Assembly (NCBI RefSeq): GCF_024391045.1
Contig: NZ_JANFCZ010000006.1
Coordinates: 1-64,000, forward strand
DNA: 64,000 nt
Reading direction: 5' to 3'
Source of the DNA: Pseudarthrobacter sulfonivorans
GTDB lineage: Bacteria > Actinomycetota > Actinomycetes > Actinomycetales > Micrococcaceae
Position numbers and translations under genes: made by a program. The notes under the pieces were generated by a model, which saw only the letters and a program-made list of their open reading frames with translations, was not told the origin of the DNA and did not search any database. This document shows, piece after piece, positions 8,040 through 14,239 of this stretch (position 1 is the first letter of the stretch; each line of letters begins with the position of its first letter).

Positions 8040-8103
8040 TCAGTGCGGCACACAATCAGTGCGGCACGGAACCAGTCCGGCACAGAATCAGTCCTGCACG
8101 GAC
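8040..8103. repeat. 16-bp tandem repeat x 4 over a stop codon
   Basis: Units TCAGTGCGGCACACAA, TCAGTGCGGCACGGAA, CCAGTCCGGCACAGAA and TCAGTCCTGCACGGAC follow each other without gaps. The last unit is the coding 3' end of the PPOX gene, with its TCA being the TGA stop on the minus strand. The other units lie downstream of that stop, in the gap before the end of the convergent DUF4389 gene. This looks like repeated duplication of a gene end. Confidence 0.8.
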
Positions 8104-8546
8104 TCCAGCGGCGGCCACCAGCGCGATGGGGGATTAATCACGAAGCGCCGGCCGCTGATCGCCGACGGCGTGACCCGCACCAGGTGGTCCTTGCTCCCGG
8201 TTTCCCACGGTGACAGCCCGGCATCCGCCGCCTCCTGGAAGTCCTCCTGCGAGTGAACCACCGCGGCCGTGCCCTTGACGATGACGCTCCAGGCTATGGT
8301 TCCGTAGCTGTTGAGTCCGTCGGCTTCCAACGCGATGGAACCGCCGCCCAGCACGGCCTCCAACTTGGTTCCTGATCCGGTGCGGAAGATCACCGTGCCG
8401 TTCTCGGGAACATAGTTAACGGGGAAGATTTCCGGCTCCCCGTCACGGACCAGGGCAACCCGGCAGACGGAGGCTGATCGGAGGTATTTCCAGCAGTCAT
8501 GTACGTTGAGGACTTCCGTCCCGGATCCCGAAGTGTCGCTTTGCAT
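8088..8546 (-). CDS. PPOX-fold flavin/F420-binding protein (second copy)
   Basis: A 152-residue protein homologous to the one at 2990-3457. Shared features are the N-terminal helix (DCWKYLRSASVCRVALV), the strand EIFPVNYVPENG, the segment VIFRTGSGTKL, the central ALEADG and the C-terminal SPWETGSKDHLVRV. It belongs to the split-barrel PPOX family; cofactor and substrate are not predictable. It is the third gene of a minus-strand operon behind two Usp genes, 24 bp after the preceding gene, so it pairs PPOX with Usp just as in the first cluster. Its 3' end is embedded in a 16-bp tandem repeat. Confidence 0.87.
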   Translation of the reverse strand: MQSDTSGSGTEVLNVHDCWKYLRSASVCRVALVRDGEPEIFPVNYVPENGTVIFRTGSGTKLEAVLGGGSIALEADGLNSYGTIAWSVIVKGTAAVVHSQEDFQEAADAGLSPWETGSKDHLVRVTPSAISGRRFVINPPSRWWPPLESVQD

Positions 8547-8570
8547 GCTCGCAGGCTACTACGTCTGGCG

Positions 8571-9425
8571 CTATTTGCGGTGGATGGGCGTGATGACCGT
8601 GGGGCACGGAAGCTGCGTGAGGACAGCGTGCGCCGTGGAACCGAGGAGCAGCCGCTTGAATCCGCCCCTGCCCCGGCTTCCAACCACCAGCATTTTGGCA
8701 CCTGCCGCGGCCTGGATCAGCGCCTCGGCCGGTTCCCGCTTGGTGTCGAGGATCTTGTGCACCACCAGGTCCGGGTAGTCCTCGCTCAGGCCGGAGACCG
8801 TCTCGGCCAGCACCATCTGTTCCTCGTCCTCAATGCGCTGCGTCAGGGTCTCGGTCAGGGCGCCACTGTCGACCCATTTGTCCGGTTCCCACACGGCGTA
8901 AACCACCGTCAATTCCTGGCCTTCCCGGTCCGCCTCGGCGGCCGCGAACGCCACAGCCTGCGTGGCTTCCTCCGAGCCGTCCACCCCTACCACCACGCCC
9001 TGCCCGTCGTCGGACTCCGTGACGCCGACGACGGCGACCGGACACTTCGCTGCGGCGGCCACCTGCAGGGCCCGGTCCGTCAGGGAGCCACCCAAATGCG
9101 TGGCTCCGGAGCCGACCACCAGCATCGACACCTGCGTGGAGTACTTCCGCAGCGAACCGGAAATGCCTCCCTCCAGCACTTTGGTGGTGATCTCAGCCGG
9201 AATCTTGTCCCGTACGCGGCCGGCAGCAGTTTCCAGCAGCGTTTCACCCCGCTTCACCATTTCCCCGGTCCACGGGACGGGCTCCGCCACCCACCGGTCG
9301 TCCACTACATACAGGATGACCAGCGGCAGGCCGGCACTGGCCGCCCGGCGGGCAGCCCACTCCACGGCGGCCCGGCTCTGCGGCGAATCATTGGTGGCGA
9401 CGGCGATCGGCTTTGACGTTCTCAC
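8571..9425 (-). CDS. Universal stress protein, two domains, N-terminal one degenerate
   Basis: A 284-residue tandem Usp. The C-terminal domain is canonical: VVVGVDGSEE near residue 143 and ATP loop GSRGRGGFKRLLLGS near 250. The N-terminal domain keeps the fold but has VATNDS in place of the VGVDGS strand and GSGATHLGGSLTDRA in place of the G-2x-G-9x-G(S/T) loop, so it probably does not bind ATP in the usual way. Start is GTG at 9425, overlapping the upstream Usp gene by 4 bp (GTGA). It is the middle gene of the Usp-Usp-PPOX operon. Confidence 0.9.
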   Translation of the reverse strand: MRTSKPIAVATNDSPQSRAAVEWAARRAASAGLPLVILYVVDDRWVAEPVPWTGEMVKRGETLLETAAGRVRDKIPAEITTKVLEGGISGSLRKYSTQVSMLVVGSGATHLGGSLTDRALQVAAAAKCPVAVVGVTESDDGQGVVVGVDGSEEATQAVAFAAAEADREGQELTVVYAVWEPDKWVDSGALTETLTQRIEDEEQMVLAETVSGLSEDYPDLVVHKILDTKREPAEALIQAAAGAKMLVVGSRGRGGFKRLLLGSTAHAVLTQLPCPTVITPIHRK

Positions 9426-9886
9426 GGCTGGGTTTCCTTCGTTTTCTTGTCGGGGCTGTGAACAACCAGGACGGGGCAGTGCGCGTGGGCGACGCAGGCT
9501 GAGCTGACAGATCCCAGGAGCAGGCCGCCGAACCCGCCGTGGCCGCGCCTGCCAACAATGATCATGTCCGCATGGCGGCTGGCATCGATGAGGGAATCCC
9601 TGGGATGGCCCCGGACGACGCGGGGGATGATGTTGGCCGGGATGTCGTCACCGAAGGCCTGTTTTAGGGCGTCATTGAGGACAATCATGACGCGTTCCTC
9701 GAACCGGTCTATGCCCATGGCCACGTACCCGGCGTAAACCTGCGGATCGTCCCAGTATGCGGTGGCGAGTACTTTGGCTCCGATGGGGGCAGCCAGCCGC
9801 TGGGCCTGCCGGAGCGCCTCCACGGATGCCTCCGAGCCGTCCACGCCCACCACAAACATGGCTTCCTCTGATGCCGGCTCGGCCAT
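9422..9886 (-). CDS. Universal stress protein, single domain (operon leader)
   Basis: A 154-residue single UspA domain with FVVGVDGSEAS near residue 12 and the ATP loop GRRGHGGFGGLLLGS near residue 120. GAAGGGAA precedes the ATG at 9886. It leads the operon Usp-Usp-PPOX, and a DevR-like box lies at 9950-9963, 64 bp upstream. It resembles the leader Usp of the first cluster (1433-1903) in length and motif order, suggesting that the two Usp clusters share ancestry. Confidence 0.9.
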   Translation of the reverse strand: MAEPASEEAMFVVGVDGSEASVEALRQAQRLAAPIGAKVLATAYWDDPQVYAGYVAMGIDRFEERVMIVLNDALKQAFGDDIPANIIPRVVRGHPRDSLIDASRHADMIIVGRRGHGGFGGLLLGSVSSACVAHAHCPVLVVHSPDKKTKETQP

Positions 9887-9949
9887 AACGTATTCCCTTC
9901 AGTGGACCGGTGCTGCTCCCAGCCTGCGGCTTAGGGCATTGGCCGTGTA

Positions 9950-9963
9950 GGGCCGAAAGTCAC
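9950..9963. promoter_or_regulatory. DevR-like box upstream of Usp-Usp-PPOX operon
   Basis: GGGCCGAAAGTCAC, preceded by TA, matches the DosR core at 11 of 14 positions and is nearly the same as the copies at 1940-1953 and 6221-6234. It lies between the end of the TPM gene (9964) and the Usp start (9886). Confidence 0.55.
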
Positions 9964-11409
9964 CTAGAAACTGGAGGAGCTGCCGGAGCCGGAAAAGCTA
10001 CCGCCGCTGCTCCCGTAGCCGGTGGTTCCGCCGCCGCCCCGTGCAGAGCTGACACTGCCGACGCCGGTGTTGAGGCCGGAGTTAAAGGCGGGGACGGAGA
10101 AGAAATAGTACGAGGGGTAGACGGTGCCGAGGATGCTGGGTTCATGGCTTCGCCGGTGGCGGCCGTCCGTGCCCTGCTGCGCGTCCTCCATTCCCTTGCG
10201 CATGAGTTTGGCTTCGCGTTCGGTCTTGGCAAAACCGGCGATCACGGTTTCCGTGTGCTGCTTCAGCAGGTCCGACAAACGGTTGCGCGCATCGCGAAGG
10301 TGATCCAACGCCTGTTCCGGTGTGAGGGTCCCGTCGCTGAGCTGGGCGGTCCAGCGTTCGATTTCCGCCAGGCTCTGATCCCGGAAGGACCGCAAGGCCG
10401 CGGCTGTTGCGGAGTCGCCTTGCCCGTGACGCTTACTGAGCAGTTGCTCCAGTCCGGCCAGGTCGCTGCGGAAGGGAGCCAGCTGACGGTCCCAGGCCGT
10501 TGGCCAGGTGTTCAACCGGTTCAGCAGTGCGTTGCTGTCGGCAATGACGTCATCCAGGGCATCGAGTTCGGCGGCCGCGTCCGCATAGTCCCGTACCAGC
10601 TTGAGGTTTGGCCTGCGGCTCAGCTCCCGCGGTGTCAGGGCGTGCACGCGGTTCGACAGCCCTGTGGCGGTGTTGTAGCGGGTCAGGAAGGTTCGGTGCT
10701 TCTCCAGGACACTGCTGCCGTAGGAAGAGGACGCGGGGATGGTTCCCGCGTTCAGTTCGGTGACATCCAGGTCGGAGCTGACGTTGGCGTAGCTCCGGTC
10801 TCCCCGCGCCAGCTCCTTGCGGCTGTCCGCCCTCGTGACGGCCCGCACGATCAGCAGGGCAGCAGCCCCCGCCGCGGCGAGCGCACCCGTCACCCAGGCA
10901 GTGATCACGAAAGCCGCGGACTGGTACCACGGCTGGTTGATCAGTTCGGCGCCACGGCGGACTCCCGCTATGGTGCCGTCCGTCCACTGGGCGTCGCGCA
11001 GGAGGTCCTTCGCGGCGTTCTGGATGTCATCGCGCTGGTCCAGGGAAACCTTGCGGTCCTCGCCCATGTAGGTGCCCACGTGCCGGCCCACGGGATCGAG
11101 GGCGAAGATGAAGAGACCATCGGCCCATTTCTGCCCGTCCCCGCTGATCCAGTCCGGGTGTTCGGCCCGGGCAAACCGGAGCACCTCTTCGTTCAGGTTG
11201 TCGGCGGCACTCCCGTTGTAGGTGTAGATGGCCACCTTGGTGGGCTCATGGAACTCGATGGCATTGATGGCCGGGACGAGGGTGTTGCGGTCCAGCACGC
11301 CGGCCCGGTCCTCAATCACGACGCCCGTTGGCGTGACGGCGAGCGCGGCGGCCCCGCCGCCCAGCAGCAGGGCAAACACCAGCAGCAGGAGCTTGAAGGA
11401 GTTCAGCAT
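9964..11409 (-). CDS. TPM-domain (YgcG-like) membrane protein with Gly/Ser tail
   Basis: A 481-residue protein. An N-terminal signal (LLLLVFALLLGGGAAALAV) is followed by an extracytoplasmic TPM-type domain (about 30-170; VVIEDRAGVLD, DGLFIFALDPVGRHVGTYMG), a membrane span (VITAWVTGALAAAGAAALLI) and a long helical cytoplasmic region with coiled-coil character (about 250-430). A Gly/Ser-rich end (GGSFSGSGSSSSF) is typical of TPM proteins. Members are linked to envelope or photosystem maintenance; the exact job is unknown. The ATG at 11409 overlaps the stop of the GyrI-like gene by one base (TGATG), so translation is coupled. It is the last gene of a four-gene minus-strand cluster. Confidence 0.82.
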   Translation of the reverse strand: MLNSFKLLLLVFALLLGGGAAALAVTPTGVVIEDRAGVLDRNTLVPAINAIEFHEPTKVAIYTYNGSAADNLNEEVLRFARAEHPDWISGDGQKWADGLFIFALDPVGRHVGTYMGEDRKVSLDQRDDIQNAAKDLLRDAQWTDGTIAGVRRGAELINQPWYQSAAFVITAWVTGALAAAGAAALLIVRAVTRADSRKELARGDRSYANVSSDLDVTELNAGTIPASSSYGSSVLEKHRTFLTRYNTATGLSNRVHALTPRELSRRPNLKLVRDYADAAAELDALDDVIADSNALLNRLNTWPTAWDRQLAPFRSDLAGLEQLLSKRHGQGDSATAAALRSFRDQSLAEIERWTAQLSDGTLTPEQALDHLRDARNRLSDLLKQHTETVIAGFAKTEREAKLMRKGMEDAQQGTDGRHRRSHEPSILGTVYPSYYFFSVPAFNSGLNTGVGSVSSARGGGGTTGYGSSGGSFSGSGSSSSF

Positions 11410-11888
11410 CAGAGAACCGGCCACACGATCCGCGTCTGCCATTTGGAGGGGTCGGTTTCGGCCGGCGGTCCGTTCAAATAGAACTCCCACATGGTGCCGG
11501 ACGGAGTCTTGCCGGCAGCCCTGATGCGTTCCTGGATCGCCGAGTAGGCCTCACCCAGTCTTTCGTACAGACCGGTGTGGATGGCCTCGAACGCATCGGT
11601 CTCAGGCAGAGTGCCGGTGGCCACCGTTTCGGTGTCCGACAGGCCGCCCGCGATCGGAAAGCCTGCTTCGACGTCCACTGTTTCCGTCGGCATCCCCCGG
11701 TACAGGGCGAACGGCGGTCCGGCGAGTTGGACATTCTGCCTCTGCGTTTCCGCCATCACAGCCCCGAAGGCCCGGCTGAAGAAGTCGGAAAGGGCACCCA
11801 TCGCCACGGTTTCGCGGACGACGGCGGTTGGTTGCGGGGTCCAATGGATCTCGGCTGGTTCCCCGGTGAAATGAACTGCTCCACTCAT
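11409..11888 (-). CDS. GyrI-like / effector-binding domain protein
   Basis: A 159-residue stand-alone small-molecule-binding domain of the GyrI/BacI type, seen in AraC- and MerR-family C-termini. Features include AVVRETVAMGALSDFF at the start, GPPFALYRGMP in the middle, and the repeat-like second half ending GTMWEFYLNGPPAETDPSKW, with the conserved Glu in a strand. No DNA-binding domain is attached. The ATG at 11888 is chosen because GAAGGTGAG precedes it; an in-frame ATG lies 15 bp further out. It lies between DUF5671 (37-bp gap) and the TPM gene (1-bp overlap). It may sense a hydrophobic compound for the membrane proteins around it; this is a guess from context. Confidence 0.78.
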   Translation of the reverse strand: MSGAVHFTGEPAEIHWTPQPTAVVRETVAMGALSDFFSRAFGAVMAETQRQNVQLAGPPFALYRGMPTETVDVEAGFPIAGGLSDTETVATGTLPETDAFEAIHTGLYERLGEAYSAIQERIRAAGKTPSGTMWEFYLNGPPAETDPSKWQTRIVWPVL

Positions 11889-11925
11889 TGCACTCACCTT
11901 CATCTAGCAACGGGCACTATGGCAA

Positions 11926-13611
11926 TCATGTGACGTCCAACGGTATGACGTCGATCCGCGCCGGCCGGCCGTTCGGCGGACCCACCACCAGCAGGAGGCG
12001 TGCTGCAGTGACGCCGGTGAGTGCACCGACCACCCGTTCAGCCAGCCCGTCTTCCAAGGCGACTCCGGGCGGTACCGGCCCGCCGGCGTCGGCCCTTTTC
12101 CACACCGTGACTTGGGCGCCGGTCGCGGCGGCAATCGCCTCGGAGAGCCGCTTTGGATCCGCGGCCGTCACCAGGATGACCTGACCGACGGTGCGGGCCT
12201 TGGCCCCTGAGCCGGCGGCGAGGAGGGCATGCTCGCGGCGCCACTGGGCGAAGTGGTACGCAGCCACCAAACCGGCCGACACCAGCAGGCCCAGTGGGGC
12301 GCGGATCCGCTCCAGGAGGCTCCCCCCGGTTGCCTCTTCCAGGAGGAACTCGAAGATCCGGTAGCCAATGATGAGCAGGGCCACCAGCGCCACCACTGCG
12401 CTGATGCCGAAAAAAGCGATGAGGTAGACGCGCCTGCCGGGCTGAATTTCGTCCGCGGTCTGGGGCTGCCTCAGCGGCCGCCACGCCCGCCACCAGACGG
12501 GACCGCCCACGAGGAGGGAACTGAGGCCGCCCAGGAGCAGGGTGCGGGTGCCGCTGCCGGCGAGGGGCGAAACCGCCATGGCAAGGGAAGCGTTGATGAC
12601 CACGCCAACGCCGGTTGCGGCAGCCGCCAAAGCCACCCCGGACGTGACCAGCCGGCCCGCACGCCTGGTGCCCACCGACCGCTCAGCTCCGATGACGCGG
12701 TGAAAACGCCAGATGAGGAGCCCGATCGCGGCTGCGGCGAGGGCCGGGCCAAGCGGCGCGAGCAGCTCGCTCAGGGGGGAGGACCGGTCGAATACCGTTC
12801 TCAGGAGCACAAAAACCACGACGCCGGCGCCCGCGACGGCCGTGATGCCCGCGGCGAAGATCCCCACCCCGACGAGGGCGACGTCCACAAGGGCGGTTCC
12901 CATTTTTCGGCCACCGCCCCTGAACCAGTGCCACCACCACACGACGGTTCCGCCCGCTGCCCAAACCACGGCACGCAGGACGGGCTGCCACCACCCCTCC
13001 ACCTCCGGGGTCAGGCTCATGTGTCCGCGGATCGCCACATCGAGCAGGCTGCCCAACGCATTGATGGCTGCGAACCCGCCCACCAGCAGCCCGAAGACCC
13101 ACCCGATGACGGCAGGGACGTCCTCCAGGGCTTCGGGCTGCTTGAGGGGGTGCTGCCACATCCAGCGGTGCCAGATCCAGATGCCTGCCCAGACGATCCC
13201 CGTCGCCAACGGCGAATACCACAGGGGTTCCTGGCTGCCGATGAAGGAGGCCGCCGTTGCCAGAAGGCCCGTTACAGCGGAGATCATCGAGACTGTGTAG
13301 ACGGCAGACAGGTACAGGCCCCACGCCGCGGAGCCACGCTCCGCCCGATCGTCAAGCCGCCGCCAAACAAACCACCATAGGAGGGCGGCGAGCGGCCCGC
13401 CGATCAGCGTGAAGGCCAGGGAACGGGCCACTCCTGCCACGTCAGTGGATGCCACCACCGCGCCGGTGCTGAACAGGCGTTCCAGCAGCCCGCTCAGCCC
13501 TACAGCCGTGATGACCACGAGGGCGAACAACAGCACGTAGAGGATCAGGCGGCGGAGCGTGGCCTGGGCTGAACCCGCCGGCAAACGCGGCGCAGTGGCG
13601 GTGGCGTTCAC
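11926..13611 (-). CDS. DUF5671 domain polytopic membrane protein
   Basis: A 561-residue hydrophobic protein with about a dozen predicted membrane helices arranged as repeated DUF5671-type units. Each unit ends in an aromatic/charged motif such as PLAALLWWFVWRR or TVVWWWHWFRGGG. A soluble C-terminal domain (about 450-561; QVILVTAADPKRLSEAIAAA) follows. I know no function. The GTG at 13611 overlaps the TGA of the upstream NTF2-like gene by 4 bp, the pattern of translational coupling; an alternative GTG lies at 13632. It belongs to the 14078-to-9964 minus-strand cluster of envelope proteins. Confidence 0.75.
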   Translation of the reverse strand: MNATATAPRLPAGSAQATLRRLILYVLLFALVVITAVGLSGLLERLFSTGAVVASTDVAGVARSLAFTLIGGPLAALLWWFVWRRLDDRAERGSAAWGLYLSAVYTVSMISAVTGLLATAASFIGSQEPLWYSPLATGIVWAGIWIWHRWMWQHPLKQPEALEDVPAVIGWVFGLLVGGFAAINALGSLLDVAIRGHMSLTPEVEGWWQPVLRAVVWAAGGTVVWWWHWFRGGGRKMGTALVDVALVGVGIFAAGITAVAGAGVVVFVLLRTVFDRSSPLSELLAPLGPALAAAAIGLLIWRFHRVIGAERSVGTRRAGRLVTSGVALAAAATGVGVVINASLAMAVSPLAGSGTRTLLLGGLSSLLVGGPVWWRAWRPLRQPQTADEIQPGRRVYLIAFFGISAVVALVALLIIGYRIFEFLLEEATGGSLLERIRAPLGLLVSAGLVAAYHFAQWRREHALLAAGSGAKARTVGQVILVTAADPKRLSEAIAAATGAQVTVWKRADAGGPVPPGVALEDGLAERVVGALTGVTAARLLLVVGPPNGRPARIDVIPLDVT

Positions 13612-14078
13612 GGCTTGGTCAATCCGGTGCACGACACCAGCTGGTACGGTGCCTGTTCGATCCGCCAGCTGCCACTGGCCTTTACCAGCGCGAAACGATC
13701 CTCCATCTCATACTCGGACGGTCCGAAGGGGCCGCCCCCGCCTGAGCTGACCAGGGACACCCGCACCAGGGCCGAGTCGTCCCGCTCCGTGGTGGCGATC
13801 AGAACCACCCGGACGGGACGTTGGCCGCTTTCGTAGTAGCCGCGGCACACGGATTTGGCTGTATCAGTGAGGTAGGAGTTGGCTGTGGCCGTATCGCCCG
13901 CGATGACTGCCGTGCTGTACCGCTGGACCACTCCCTGGGGTGTGGAGGCATCCAGGGTCTCCGGCCCGCCACGGGTAAAGACAACCGCCAACGCCACAAC
14001 CACCAGCAGCGCGATCACGGCCAGGATGGCGATGAGCGTCCGGTCGGGCTTACGCGCCGCAGTCTTTGCCGGCCTCAT
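13608..14078 (-). CDS. Membrane-anchored NTF2/DUF4878-like protein
   Basis: A 156-residue protein: short basic cytoplasmic start (AKTAARKPDR), one membrane anchor (LIAILAVIALLVVVALAVVF), then an extracytoplasmic domain of about 115 residues. That domain has the NTF2-like pattern of mycobacterial Rv0361-type proteins (TPQGVVQRYSTAVIAGD, YLTDTAKSVC, EDRFALVKASGSWRI). It contains two cysteines (in KSVCRGY and LVSCTG) that could pair outside the cell. The start is uncertain: ATG at 14078 or a TTG at 14090. It leads the four-gene envelope cluster and is divergent from the metal ATPase, with a DevR-like box between them. Confidence 0.75.
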   Translation of the reverse strand: MRPAKTAARKPDRTLIAILAVIALLVVVALAVVFTRGGPETLDASTPQGVVQRYSTAVIAGDTATANSYLTDTAKSVCRGYYESGQRPVRVVLIATTERDDSALVRVSLVSSGGGGPFGPSEYEMEDRFALVKASGSWRIEQAPYQLVSCTGLTKP

Positions 14079-14173
14079 GTGAGGGCCCAAAGCGAGGACC
14101 TGCCCATGGTTCCTCCTGTGAAGATGCCACCAGAATCCTGCCCAGTTTCCGGTATGCCCGCACCATCACGGTA

Positions 14174-14187
14174 GGGGCGAACGTCCC
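14174..14187. promoter_or_regulatory. DevR-like box between NTF2-like gene and P1B-5 ATPase
   Basis: GGGGCGAACGTCCC, preceded by TA, matches the DosR core at 11 of 14 positions. It lies 53 bp upstream of the ATPase start (14240) and about 96 bp from the divergent gene. A weaker second copy (GGGCCTTTCGGCGG, 14190-14203) sits one and a half helical turns away; paired boxes of this kind are common at DosR promoters. Confidence 0.5.
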
Positions 14188-14239
14188 GCGGGCCTTTCGG
14201 CGGTACTTCGAAGCCACTCCTGCATGTGAGTATGGGCTC

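Noticed and set aside
9910..11481. Plus-strand frame of 523 codons opposite the TPM gene
   Set aside because: Antisense shadow; the minus strand has signal peptide, membrane span and Gly/Ser tail of a known family.
11912..11925. GGGCACTATGGCAA as a ninth DevR box
   Set aside because: Two mismatches to the local consensus, including the end base that all others keep, and only 37 bp between genes that look co-transcribed.
12229..13380. Plus-strand frame of 383 codons opposite DUF5671
   Set aside because: Arg/Gly/Pro-rich translation typical of high-GC antisense frames.
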